Assembly: GCF_026013905.1 (NCBI RefSeq)
Contig: NZ_CP110257.1
Location: 2,316,001-2,380,000 of the forward strand
Origin: Schlegelella aquatica
Lineage (GTDB): Bacteria > Pseudomonadota > Gammaproteobacteria > Burkholderiales > Burkholderiaceae_C
DNA length: 64,000 nucleotides
Direction: 5' to 3'
Of the stretch, positions 8,390 through 16,771 are shown piece after piece. The translations under genes and the position numbers were made by a program. Each line of letters opens with the position of its first letter. The first letter of the stretch is position 1. The notes beneath the pieces are model-generated. The model had not been told where the DNA came from, searched no databases, and saw nothing but the letters and a program-made list of their open reading frames with translations.

Positions 8390-8937
8390 TCGCGCCGCTC
8401 TCCCGGCACGGAGGCGGCCAGCACATACTCGCGCACCGTCCACTGCACCCGGTCGATGACGCGCGGCTCACACGCTCCCGCCGCCTCGCGGGCCATCGTG
8501 ACGTGGGGAGCGTAAGCGCGGTCTTCCAGTTCGAACCCCCGCTCGCGCAGTTGCTCTCCCAAAGCCGCATGAAGCGCCAGCAGCGGCAAGGGCACTTCGC
8601 CGGGCCCCATCCACGCGATGCCGCGCCATCGGCCTGCACGCTCGATGGCGAACTCGAACGGCTCGAAGGGCACGGCGGGCAGCGACATCAGCAGTGCTCG
8701 CCGGGACGGCTCCAGCGGCCCCAGGAAATGCAGCGTGAGATGGAGTCGCGCGGCAGGCACGAGCCGCGCGCGGCGCGGCCACGTCCAGCGCGCCTGCTGC
8801 TGGGCCAGCGCCTCGCGAACCGGCGCGGGCGGCCAGAGCGCGAAGAACCACCTCGACTGCGGCGGAAGGTCCGCCCCCTCGTCCAGCGTCGCACCAGGCC
8901 AGGTCCGTTCGCCCGATATGCCTCCACGATGACTCAT
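8332..8937 (-). CDS. thpR: RNA 2',3'-cyclic phosphodiesterase (2'-5' RNA ligase family)
   Basis: The 201-residue product is a 2H phosphoesterase: the paired catalytic motifs H-x-T-x are HLTL (His66, Thr68) and HVTM (His145, Thr147), with FFALWPP near the start and LHFLGPL after the first motif. ThpR-type enzymes hydrolyse 2',3'-cyclic phosphate ends of RNA and can ligate tRNA halves in vitro. ATG 8937 gives a normal family length; an upstream extension to 9204 has no conserved sequence. The gene overlaps the last 58 bases of the convergent ion-channel gene. Confidence 0.88.
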   Translation of the reverse strand: MSHRGGISGERTWPGATLDEGADLPPQSRWFFALWPPAPVREALAQQQARWTWPRRARLVPAARLHLTLHFLGPLEPSRRALLMSLPAVPFEPFEFAIERAGRWRGIAWMGPGEVPLPLLALHAALGEQLRERGFELEDRAYAPHVTMAREAAGACEPRVIDRVQWTVREYVLAASVPGERRDYAVLRRFSAWSGGAASVR

Positions 8938-9031
8938 GTTTCCCCACTTATTTCCTTGATCTCCCTCACGGCTGGGCCTCACACTGCGGTGTCGGAGGAG
9001 CGCGACCGCTTCCAGGCGGTCCCACAGCAGG

Positions 9032-10690
9032 ATGAAACCGCTGGACGCAGAAATCGGCTGTGCGACCGCCCTGGTCGTGGACGGCAACCCGGCCTCCCGC
9101 AGCATTCTCACCAACATGCTGAGGGACTTCGGAGTCAGGCAGGTCGTGCAAACCAGTCGCGCGGCAGACGCTCGCAAGGCGCTGGAGTACCGCCATTTCG
9201 ACATCGTGGTGTGCGAGTACCACTTCGAGGGTCAGGCCATGACCGGGCAGGACCTGATCGACGACCTGCGTCTCGCCCAGATCCTGCCCCTGTCCACGGT
9301 CGTCGTGATGATCTCGAGCGAGGCAGGCTACGAGCGCGTGGCCGAAGCCGCCGAAGCCGCGCTCGACGCCTACCTCATCAAGCCGCACACCGAGGAGGCC
9401 TTGCGCGAGCGCCTGGTGCAAGCCCGGCATCGCAAACGCGTCCTGCGCGACGTCATCCAGAAGATCGAGGCGCGCGACTACCTCGCAGCGGCCGAGCTCT
9501 GTCAGGCCCGCTTCGAAACGCGCAGCGCATGCTGGATTCAGGCGGCGCGCATCGGCGCGGAGCTCTGGCTCAAGCTCGGCAAGCCTCACAGCTCGCAGAA
9601 GCTGTTCGAGGCGATCCTCGCCACGCGGGCCTTGCCCTGGGCCAGGCTGGGCATCGCGCGCTCCGAGTACCAGGCCGGCGGCGTGCAGAAGGCCCGCCGG
9701 ACGCTGGAAAGCCTGCTGAATGACCAACCCCACTACGCCGACGCCTACGACGTGATGGGCCGCGTGCTGCTGGAAAGCGGCGAGCCCGACGCCGCCTTGG
9801 CCGCGCTCAGGCGCGGCTGCGACCTGGCCCCGGGCTGCGTCGCGCGCGTGCAGAAGCTGGGCGTGCTGGCGTTCTATCACGGCACTCCGCACGAAGCGGG
9901 CGTCGCCCTGCAGCGCGCCGTCATCCTCGGGCTCAACTCCAAGGTGTTCGACCTCCAAGGGCTCGTCCTGCTGGCCCTGCTCAAGTTCGACGCAGGCGAC
10001 CTCCGCGGCGTGACCCAGTGCCTGAGCTCGATCAAGGCGTCTCGGGAAGGCCAGCCGCAGAGCGCCCGGCTGCGACGCTTCGAGGAAGTGATCCAGATCG
10101 TGCGCGCGCTGCTCGAGCGCCAGATCGCCGAAGCCGTGATGAGGACCCAAGGTCTGCTGCAGGAACTGCGCGCGCCCGACTTCGAGTTCGAGGCGGCCAG
10201 CAACCTGCTGGCCGTCCTCGCCCGGCTGCTGCGCCGTGAGGTCAAGTTCCCCGAGCTGTCCGAACATCTTCAGACGCTGGCTGCACGGTTTGCCGTCTCG
10301 CGCGCCAGTTGCGAACTGCTCAGCCGGGCCGCGCACGGACGACCGGACTTCGATGCCCTCATCCGCGAGTGCTATGCGTCCACCTGCGCCCGCGCCGAGG
10401 AAGCGGTCTCCCACACCCTGTCCGGCCGGCCCGACGAGGCCGTCGCGCTGCTGATGGACGCCGCCGAGCGCACACTCAACGCCAAACTCATGGATCTCGC
10501 GCAGCACACGCTGGAACGCCACTGGAGTGCCATCGCCGATCGCGAGGCCCTCAAGGCCCGCGTCGATGCGCTCGACAAGCAGTACCGCAGCTACGGAACC
10601 CAGATCCGGCTGGGCCAGCATGACATCGTGCGGCTCGAGCAGGGGAGCCCGCGGCCGGGGGCCGAGGCAACGCCCGCTCCCGGCAGCTGA
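9032..10690 (+). CDS. Receiver-like domain fused to TPR repeats, phospho-acceptor Asp replaced
   Basis: The first ~125 of 552 residues form a CheY-like receiver, ALVVDGNPASRSIL with Asp17, then VVCEYHFEG, MISSEAG (Ser95/96) and YLIKPHT (Lys117). The position that normally holds the phosphorylated Asp is Glu62. The remaining ~420 residues are helical TPR-like repeats, for example ARLGIARSEYQAGGVQKARR and DVMGRVLLESGEPDAALAAL. Similar receiver/TPR proteins are common in Burkholderiales, usually with the Asp. It stands alone, with no histidine kinase nearby. The Glu could mimic phosphorylation, which would make it a constitutive adaptor. Confidence 0.82.
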   Translation: MKPLDAEIGCATALVVDGNPASRSILTNMLRDFGVRQVVQTSRAADARKALEYRHFDIVVCEYHFEGQAMTGQDLIDDLRLAQILPLSTVVVMISSEAGYERVAEAAEAALDAYLIKPHTEEALRERLVQARHRKRVLRDVIQKIEARDYLAAAELCQARFETRSACWIQAARIGAELWLKLGKPHSSQKLFEAILATRALPWARLGIARSEYQAGGVQKARRTLESLLNDQPHYADAYDVMGRVLLESGEPDAALAALRRGCDLAPGCVARVQKLGVLAFYHGTPHEAGVALQRAVILGLNSKVFDLQGLVLLALLKFDAGDLRGVTQCLSSIKASREGQPQSARLRRFEEVIQIVRALLERQIAEAVMRTQGLLQELRAPDFEFEAASNLLAVLARLLRREVKFPELSEHLQTLAARFAVSRASCELLSRAAHGRPDFDALIRECYASTCARAEEAVSHTLSGRPDEAVALLMDAAERTLNAKLMDLAQHTLERHWSAIADREALKARVDALDKQYRSYGTQIRLGQHDIVRLEQGSPRPGAEATPAPGS

Positions 10691-10849
10691 AAGCGCGCGT
10701 GCGCACACCCTTCGCAGGCACGCGGACTGCCGGCCCCCCGGTGGGGAGGCCGCCCGGCTCATCTCGCCCCACAGACGACCCCACCGCGTGGTGGCCTGCA
10801 AGGACCGCGGATCCAGACCACAATGGGCGACCCACACTGCGAAACTGCC

Positions 10850-11131
10850 ATGGCTCACAGCATCGACGTCACCCACAACCCCGAGCGCCAGCGCTTCGAA
10901 GCCCTCATCGAGGGGCAGTTGAGCGTGGCCGACTACCAACTGCGAGACGGGGTCATGCACATGACCCACACCGGCGTGCCATCGGCCCTCCAGGGCCGGG
11001 GAATCGCCGCAGCCCTCGTGCGCGAGGCGCTGGCCCATGCCGAGCGCGAGGGCCTCAAGGTCAACCCCTTGTGCTCTTACGTGCGGCGCTACATGGAGCG
11101 CCACCCGGAGACGGCGAAGTTGCGCGCATGA
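10850..11131 (+). CDS. Small GNAT-like N-acetyltransferase (YjdJ/NATD1 family)
   Basis: The 93-residue product matches the minimal GNAT family: VTHNPERQRFEA at the start, MTHTGVP, GRGIAAALVREAL (acetyl-CoA pyrophosphate loop) and NPLCSYVRRYMERHPE at the end. The acceptor substrate is unknown. I chose ATG 10850 because the family begins here and because the alternative ATG at 10823 overlaps a -10-like CACAAT. Its stop overlaps the next gene's start in ATGA, so the two are translationally coupled. Confidence 0.85.
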   Translation: MAHSIDVTHNPERQRFEALIEGQLSVADYQLRDGVMHMTHTGVPSALQGRGIAAALVREALAHAEREGLKVNPLCSYVRRYMERHPETAKLRA

Positions 11132-11721
11132 GCAAGCGGCTCCCGGACTCGGCACACCAGGTGCTCGAGTTCTGGTACCTCCGGCCCGAACAGCCGGGCC
11201 ATGGGCAACCGCGACGCGAGTGGTTCCTGAAGGACGCGTCCTTCGATGCCGCGATACGCCGGCAGTTCGGTGGGTTGATCGAGTCCGCGCTCGCGGGCGG
11301 GCATCGGGAGTGGGATGCCGTGCCCGCGGGCCGGCTGGCGCGCATCCTGGTGCTGGACCAGTTCACCCGCAACGCCTTCCGCGACACGCCGCGCGCATTC
11401 GCAGGCGATGCACTCGCGCTCGACGCGGCCTGCGCACTGGCCGACCAGGGGCTGGACCGCGAGTTGGCGCCCCTGCAGCGTTGGTTCGCCTACATGCCGT
11501 TCGAGCACGCGGAAGACCTCGCCGCCCAGGAGCGCAGCGTGGAGCTCTTCACCCGGCTCTGCACCGAGTACCCGGACTTAGACGGCGCCTTGCATTACGC
11601 CCGTCTCCACCGCGACATCATCGCCCGCTTCGGCCGCTTCCCGCATCGCAATGCCATCCTCGGCCGCCCCTCGACACCGGAAGAACTGGCCTTCCTGCAA
11701 CAACCCGGCTCCGGCTTCTGA
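11128..11721 (+). CDS. DUF924 family protein
   Basis: The 197-residue protein matches the DUF924 family, which is all-helical and TPR-like: VLEFWY near residue 14, REWFLKDASFD, LILVLDQF-like ILVLDQFTRNAFRDTPRAFA, and YMPFEHAEDLAAQERSVELF. The biochemical function is not established. The ATGA overlap with the acetyltransferase gene (11128-11131) fixes the start and shows an operon. Confidence 0.85.
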   Translation: MSKRLPDSAHQVLEFWYLRPEQPGHGQPRREWFLKDASFDAAIRRQFGGLIESALAGGHREWDAVPAGRLARILVLDQFTRNAFRDTPRAFAGDALALDAACALADQGLDRELAPLQRWFAYMPFEHAEDLAAQERSVELFTRLCTEYPDLDGALHYARLHRDIIARFGRFPHRNAILGRPSTPEELAFLQQPGSGF

Positions 11722-11736
11722 CGTCGGCACCGAAGG

Positions 11737-12303
11737 TCAGCTCTTCAAACGCGCGCCCCGCGCGATCAGCTCCACTTGCGGGCGGTGACGAGGAAAGAAG
11801 CCCAACCGCGGAGCAGCGTAGTCCATGAGGTAGAGCTGACGATCACGGACCACTCCGTACGCCACCCCCTGCAGCCGCACGTCGTCGCCCTTGCGCACCA
11901 GCAGGTACTCGAACCGGAAGCCCGGCGCGCCGAGGAACTCCACCGGCTCCAGGCGAGACAAGGTGAAGCTCGATCCGTCGCGGGTCAACAGGCCTTGGTA
12001 CAGCGAGACGATCTCGTGCGCAGGCATGGCCGCCTTGAACACGAGAGGCCGCGCGTCCTTGGCCACCGGCGCCAGGGTAGCTCCGTCGGGCAAGCCGACG
12101 AAGAAGTGCAACCGGTCCACGCTCAGGCCGTCCACCGTCCAGGTGGTGGCCGTCGGCACCACCTTCAGCGCCGACTGGTTCCACGAGCCATCGAGCTTGA
12201 CCACGAGCTTGCCGTCCACCACGGTTTCACCGGGTCCGACTTTCGTCATTTGGGCACACCCGGCAAGGACGAGGGCCACGACAAAGAGGAGCAGTCGCTT
12301 CAT
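11737..12303 (-). CDS. Lipoprotein of unknown function, third gene of an M48 operon
   Basis: The 188-residue product starts with a signal peptide and lipobox LAGC (Cys16), so it should be anchored in the envelope. I do not recognise the mature domain; it contains WNQS, WTVDGLSVDRLHFF, GAPGFRFEYLL and a basic C-terminus. Its ATG overlaps the stop of the M48 protease (TCAT at 12300-12303 on the plus strand), so it is translated with that gene. It may be a partner or quality-control factor for the protease, but that rests on position only. Confidence 0.72.
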   Translation of the reverse strand: MKRLLLFVVALVLAGCAQMTKVGPGETVVDGKLVVKLDGSWNQSALKVVPTATTWTVDGLSVDRLHFFVGLPDGATLAPVAKDARPLVFKAAMPAHEIVSLYQGLLTRDGSSFTLSRLEPVEFLGAPGFRFEYLLVRKGDDVRLQGVAYGVVRDRQLYLMDYAAPRLGFFPRHRPQVELIARGARLKS

Positions 12304-13460
12304 GAACCGAGTTCCGTAAGGTAGTGTTGAATGAGAGCCGCATCCGCGGCCTGAGGCGCGGCATCCAGGTATCGCTTGAACGAGTTTCGCGCCGCGGGCC
12401 GATCCGCCCGCTGCAGGTAGACATATCCGAGACTGCGGTGCAGCGCCGGGGGCTCGCTGCCACGGGCGAGGGCCTGCTGGAAGTCCTCCAGCGCGAGCTC
12501 GGCGTCGCCGGGCCCGTTACGCAGGCGCCTCGCCTCTCCGCGGAAGTACAGCAGGTCCGCGCGCTCGGGCTGGCGACGCAAGAGCCGTTCGCACAGGACG
12601 AGCGTCTCGTCGTACTGCGCGCGCCGAAGCTCGTCTTCCATCAGTTCGTACAAGAACGGCGCGATGCGCCGGGCATATTCCTGCTCGCCCGTGGCGCCGC
12701 CGCCTTCACTGGCCAGTACCTTGAGCGAGGCACTGCGCTCGTCCGTGGCCGGATGGGTGGCGAACAGCACACTCTTCTTGGCCGGGTCCCCGCCGGCGCC
12801 CGCGGCCAGTTCTTCACGCAGGTTGTCCCAGACCTTCGCCGCCTCGCGGGGATCGTAGCCCGCCTCCCGCATCAATCGCAGTCCGAGCACGTCGGCTTCC
12901 CGCTCGTGCTCTCGCGAGTAAGCATAGGCCCCGGCGAGCAGGGCCAGTTGCGCGATGAGCCCCACCCCCCCGAGTGCGACGCCGAGGATCTGGCCGAAGG
13001 CGCTGCGCGAGCGGGCGTCGCGCAGGCGCTCGAGCGCATGACGGCGCAGGTAGTGACCGATCTCGTGCCCCAGCACCGCCGCCAACTGCGCCTCGTTTTC
13101 TACCCGCAGCAGCAGGCCCGTCCACACCTGCATCATCCCGTTGGGCGCCATGCTGGCGTTGAACCACGGCGTGCGCACCGGATACACCCGGATGTCGGGA
13201 CAATGCTCGCCGGCAAGCCGGCATGCGAGCCCGTGCAGGTACTCGCGCAGCCCGTGGTCGCGCACCACGAACGGGCTGCGGCGCAATCGGGTCTCCTCCC
13301 GGTCCATCAAGGCCCACAACCCACCCTCATCCGTGGCGAGGTCGGGACGGGAGAAGCGCCCAGGCAAGCTCAAGACCGCCGGCTCTTGCGCCCATGCGCC
13401 ACGGGCAAGCCAGCCGGCGCAATGAGCGCAGCCGAGGGCGACCAGGGCGCGCCGCTTCAT
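12300..13460 (-). CDS. Periplasmic M48 family metalloprotease with C-terminal TPRs (BepA-like)
   Basis: The 386-residue product has an N-terminal signal sequence (cut probably after GAWAQ), the zinc motif HEIGH (132-136), and the third-ligand segment SREHEREADVLG, followed by HPATDERSASL. The C-terminal ~110 residues are TPR-like (LCERLLRRQPERADLLYFRGEA; SLGYVYLQRADRPAARNSF). This architecture is that of BepA/YfgC, a periplasmic protease-chaperone for outer-membrane protein and LptD assembly. ATG 13460 overlaps the stop of the upstream gene in ATGA; a longer frame upstream has no signal sequence. Confidence 0.88.
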   Translation of the reverse strand: MKRRALVALGCAHCAGWLARGAWAQEPAVLSLPGRFSRPDLATDEGGLWALMDREETRLRRSPFVVRDHGLREYLHGLACRLAGEHCPDIRVYPVRTPWFNASMAPNGMMQVWTGLLLRVENEAQLAAVLGHEIGHYLRRHALERLRDARSRSAFGQILGVALGGVGLIAQLALLAGAYAYSREHEREADVLGLRLMREAGYDPREAAKVWDNLREELAAGAGGDPAKKSVLFATHPATDERSASLKVLASEGGGATGEQEYARRIAPFLYELMEDELRRAQYDETLVLCERLLRRQPERADLLYFRGEARRLRNGPGDAELALEDFQQALARGSEPPALHRSLGYVYLQRADRPAARNSFKRYLDAAPQAADAALIQHYLTELGS

Positions 13461-14206
13461 TTCCTGGTGACAGGAAACCCGGCGAGCAGCGCATTGACCG
13501 ATTCGAACGCCTTGGACTCCTCGCGCAAGTCCCCGACACCCCGGGCAAGCTGGTTGAACCACACCACGCGGCCGGTCTCGAGATCGACGAGCGAGGCGTA
13601 GCCGATCTGCACCCCGCCGCTGATGCCCACACCGAGCGCCGCGAGCACGATCATTGTCGCGACCCGCTCGGCGCTGGCGTAGCTGTCACGAACCCAGGTG
13701 AACAACCCGTACCGCGCGCCCGTGCGCTCCTGCAACACCTTCATCGTGTCACCGAAGGTCCAATCGAGCTTGCCTTCCTTGGTGGGAAGCGCCCACGCAC
13801 CGCCGAAGCTGTGATGCAAGGCAATGGCCTGCGCCACGGCGGCGTGCAAATGAAGAACTTCGGCCAGTTCGTCGGCGGAGGCGTCATCCATCTCGTCTGA
13901 ACGAAGCCCCAACTGCGCCACCCTCGCCTTGAGGGCATTGCGGATATGCGTTTGGGCTTGTGCCGTCCAATCGGCACGCGGCTCGAGGACGCCGCCGGCG
14001 CTGATGGAGAAGAGCTCGACGTCCAGCGGCGCGACGATCACTTTGGCGTCGGCCGGAAGCGCATCGAACCCCGGGGCCAGATGCTTCGACTGCGCCCGGG
14101 CCGCCGGCGCAACGAGGGCGAACAGAACCAGAACGGCCGCTGGCAACACCATGGCGAGCCAGCGCGAGACGAGGCGGTCGACGCGTGTAGACAAGGTTCC
14201 CTCCAA
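13457..14206 (-). CDS. Secreted protein of unknown function, first gene of the M48 operon
   Basis: The 249-residue product carries a long signal peptide (hydrophobic core ~19-34, cleavage near ARAQS). The mature part contains VIVAPLDVELFSIS, ADWTAQAQTHI, YGLFTWVRDSYASAERV and DLETGRVVWFNQLARGVGD. The pattern resembles envelope proteins that report a value combined from lipoprotein and assembly genes, but I cannot name the family. A hydrophobic stretch (IVLAALGVGISGG) near residue 185 may be buried or membrane-associated. Its stop overlaps the M48 protease start, so all three genes appear to be one translationally coupled unit. Confidence 0.75.
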   Translation of the reverse strand: MEGTLSTRVDRLVSRWLAMVLPAAVLVLFALVAPAARAQSKHLAPGFDALPADAKVIVAPLDVELFSISAGGVLEPRADWTAQAQTHIRNALKARVAQLGLRSDEMDDASADELAEVLHLHAAVAQAIALHHSFGGAWALPTKEGKLDWTFGDTMKVLQERTGARYGLFTWVRDSYASAERVATMIVLAALGVGISGGVQIGYASLVDLETGRVVWFNQLARGVGDLREESKAFESVNALLAGFPVTRK

Positions 14207-14612
14207 GGACGCGCAGCATTCGTGGGGCCTTTTCCAAAGGGCCGCGCTGCGTCATCGGTTCATGCAAGACACAAGCTTAACGATCTTTTACGAGGAAGAA
14301 GGCGAGAAATCATTGCCCTTGCTCACCAAGCCCGCTACTCCTGCTGAAAAGAACAGGGAAAGCCGCCTCGGTGTCGCGAAACGGTGACAGCGTCCCACGG
14401 CGGCACGACCACCACCCGGCCCCCAGGCCTTGCCCCGCGCGGCTTCCGGCGATCGTTGCCGAAACGGAAATGCGCTATTGAGGAAACTCGACCACCCAAG
14501 TCAAGAGGGTGAACCCTAAGCTTGCCGCTCGTTCGAGTGCCGGGGCTTGAGCCCGGGCCTCGACGCACGGTCGCCGCCCACGGCGGCGAAGTTCCAACGA
14601 CAAGGAGATCTC
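14207..14612. other. Intergenic region between M48 operon and porin, with a long inverted repeat
   Basis: This 406-base gap separates two divergent transcripts and holds no convincing gene. Next to the M48-operon start, CGCAGC (14212-14217) pairs with GCTGCG (14246-14251), enclosing GGCCTTT (14226-14232) against AAAGGGCC (14236-14243), so a structured leader or operator is possible. Bases ~14270-14350 are noticeably richer in A and T than the flanks, as expected for a promoter region. The porin ribosome-binding site AAGGAG lies at the right end. Confidence 0.45.
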
Positions 14613-15698
14613 ATGGCAATCAAGAAGCTGGCTCTGTCCGCTCTCGCTCTGGCGGCAGCCGGTGCCGTTCAGGCGCAGAGCTCGGTCACCATCTACGGCG
14701 TGGCCGATGCGTTCCTGCAGGTCGCCGACGGCGACGAAACCCTCACCCGTTTGCAGTCCGGCGGCCTGAACGGCTCGCGGCTGGGCTTGCGCGGCGTGGA
14801 GGATCTGGGCGGCGGTCTGCGCGCGCTGTTCACGCTGGAACACGGCATCAACCTCGACGACGGCTCGGTCGGCCAGAGCGGCGTGTTTTGGGGTCGCCAG
14901 GCCTTCGTCGGCCTGGGCTCCTCGACCGCCGGTCAGCTGACGCTGGGCCGTCAGTACAGCAGCCTGTATCTCGCGTCCGGTGACTTCAGCGCCTTCACCA
15001 ACAGCAGCTATGGTCCCAGCACGACGGTCATCGGCGGGTTCGGCCCAGGCAGCGCCTACGAGCCGGTGCGCGGCGGAGGCTCCTCGACGAACTTCACCGG
15101 CGGCCCGGCCCGGGTGAACAACTCGATCAAGTACGAAACCCCGTCGTTCAACGGTTTCCGTGTGGGTGCCCTGTGGGGTTTCGGTGAGAACACGGCCGGC
15201 GTGGGCAAGACGCGCGTGGCCGACATCTACGCGCGCTACACCGCCGGCCCCCTGGACGCGATGCTGTCCTACGTCGACGACAAGAACGAGTCCGCCCTGA
15301 AGGCCCGCACCACCACCCTCGCCGCGGCCTACAGCTTCGGCAACGCGCGGGTGATGGGCGGCTACCTCCACTTCAACGACGGCACCGCCGCCAACGCGGA
15401 TGGCAAGGGCGCCTGGCTGGGGGGCGACTACCGCTTCGGCAGCCACCTGGTGCGTGCGCAGTACGTGCTGAGCAACCCGAAGGGCGGCAACAACGACACG
15501 CAGGCCTTGGGCGTGGGCTATCAGTACGACTTCTCCAAGCGCACCGCCCTGTACACGTCGCTCACGCAGTTCCGCAATGACGACAACGTGGCGGGCAGCA
15601 CGCGCACCCGCTGGCACGGCTCGGTGCCGAGCGGTCTGACCACCGCCGACGACAACGACATCACCGAGTTCGTCGTCGGCGTGCGTCACTCGTTCTAA
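14613..15698 (+). CDS. Outer-membrane porin (Gram-negative Omp32 type)
   Basis: The 361-residue protein has a typical signal peptide (MAIKKLALSALALAAAGAVQAQS), a mature start SSVTIYGVADAFLQ and LKGSR-like NGSRLGLRGVEDLGGGLRALFTLEHG, all hallmarks of the betaproteobacterial 16-strand trimeric porins. It ends in Phe (VGVRHSF), the BAM recognition signal. It provides diffusion of small, often anionic, solutes. AAGGAG ahead of ATG 14613 fixes the start; the frame is open upstream but lacks the signal peptide. A strong terminator follows at 15823-15862. Confidence 0.95.
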   Translation: MAIKKLALSALALAAAGAVQAQSSVTIYGVADAFLQVADGDETLTRLQSGGLNGSRLGLRGVEDLGGGLRALFTLEHGINLDDGSVGQSGVFWGRQAFVGLGSSTAGQLTLGRQYSSLYLASGDFSAFTNSSYGPSTTVIGGFGPGSAYEPVRGGGSSTNFTGGPARVNNSIKYETPSFNGFRVGALWGFGENTAGVGKTRVADIYARYTAGPLDAMLSYVDDKNESALKARTTTLAAAYSFGNARVMGGYLHFNDGTAANADGKGAWLGGDYRFGSHLVRAQYVLSNPKGGNNDTQALGVGYQYDFSKRTALYTSLTQFRNDDNVAGSTRTRWHGSVPSGLTTADDNDITEFVVGVRHSF

Positions 15699-15822
15699 GC
15701 ACGCCCGGCGCCCAGGCGGCGGGGGTGCTCGCCGCCGGGTGACTCCCCACGTCCCTGCGCGGCACGCCGCAACCGTGCCGCCAGGCTTCCCAGGTTGAAC
15801 AAGAGGTTTCCGACCTCCTTCG

Positions 15823-15862
15823 GGCTTGGACGCGGCATCGGCCGCATCCAAGCCATTTTTTT
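15823..15862 (+). terminator. Intrinsic terminator after the porin
   Basis: GGCTTGGACGCGGC (15823-15836) pairs with GCCGCATCCAAGCC (15841-15854), a 14-bp stem with one mismatch and a four-base loop ATCG, followed by A and seven T. The T-run lies on the plus strand, so it ends the porin transcript about 125 bases after the stop codon and before the opposing AIM24 gene. Confidence 0.92.
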
Positions 15863-15895
15863 GGAGGGCAGCAGTCCCTGGGGCGAGGGTGCGGC

Positions 15896-16708
15896 TTACT
15901 CGTCGTCGCCGCCCAGGACGCTGCCGAGCAACCCGCCGCCGGCGAAACCGCCGAGCAGAGAGCCCTCCTCACGAGAGCCCCCGAGTTGCGGTGCCGCGGC
16001 GAACACGCGCGAGGCCAGCCGCGAGAACGGCAAGGACTGAAGCCACACCGTGCCCGGGCCGGTCATCTTGGCCAGGAACACGCCCTCGCCGCCGAAAAGA
16101 GCCGTCTTGATCTTGCCCACGTACTGAATCTCGAACTCGACACTGGGCGTGTAGGCGACGACACAGCCGGTGTCGATCAGCAGCGTCTGGCCCGGCTGCA
16201 ACTCGCGCTTGACCACCGTGCCGCCCGCATGCACGAAGGCCAGCCCGTCGCCATCGAGCCGCTGCATGATGAAGCCTTCGCCTCCGAAGAAGCCGACCGA
16301 CAGCTTCTGCTGGAACGCGACGCCCAGCGACACGCCTCGCGCCGCACAGAGGAACGAGTCCTTCTGGCACAGCAAGGTGCCGCCCAGGCTGCGCAGGTCC
16401 ATCGGCAGGATCTTGCCCGGGTACGGGGCGGCGAAGGCCACGCGCTTCTTGCCGGAGGCCTGGTTGGTGTAGACGGTGGTGAACAGCGACTCGCCGGTGA
16501 TGAGCCGCTTGCCCGCGCCGAGCAGCTTGCCGAAGAAGCCGCCCTGCTGCTTGGAGCCATCGCCGAACACCGTGTCCATCTCGATGCCGGCGTCCATGAA
16601 CATGAGGCTGCCGGCCTCGCCGATCGCCGCTTCGCCGGGATCGAGTTCGATCTCGACGAACTGCATCTCCGCACCGCGGACCTCGTAGTCGACCACATCC
16701 ATCGCCAT
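15896..16708 (-). CDS. AIM24 / TIGR00266 family protein
   Basis: The 270-residue product matches the AIM24 family of beta-rich, trimeric, tryptophan-RNA-binding-attenuator-like folds: EIELDPGEAAIGEAGSLMFMDAGIEMDT, GESLFTTVYTN, PGKILPMDL, GGEGFIMQRLDGDGLAFVHAGGTV and IDTGCVVAYTPSVEFEIQYVG. The C-terminus is Gly-rich (GGFAGGGLLGSVLGGDDE). Bacterial roles are not established; the yeast homologue is mitochondrial. A GGAAGGAG ribosome-binding site precedes ATG 16708. The gene stands alone, converging on the porin terminator. Confidence 0.9.
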   Translation of the reverse strand: MAMDVVDYEVRGAEMQFVEIELDPGEAAIGEAGSLMFMDAGIEMDTVFGDGSKQQGGFFGKLLGAGKRLITGESLFTTVYTNQASGKKRVAFAAPYPGKILPMDLRSLGGTLLCQKDSFLCAARGVSLGVAFQQKLSVGFFGGEGFIMQRLDGDGLAFVHAGGTVVKRELQPGQTLLIDTGCVVAYTPSVEFEIQYVGKIKTALFGGEGVFLAKMTGPGTVWLQSLPFSRLASRVFAAAPQLGGSREEGSLLGGFAGGGLLGSVLGGDDE

Positions 16709-16771
16709 CGCAGATCTCCTTCCGACGTACCGAAAACGGGCGCGATGGTAGCCGAAGCCGGCACGCCCGCC

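Noticed and set aside
15715-15736. GGCGGC/GCCGCC hairpin just after the porin stop as its terminator
   Set aside because: It has no T-run; the much stronger hairpin with seven T at 15823-15862 is the better terminator.
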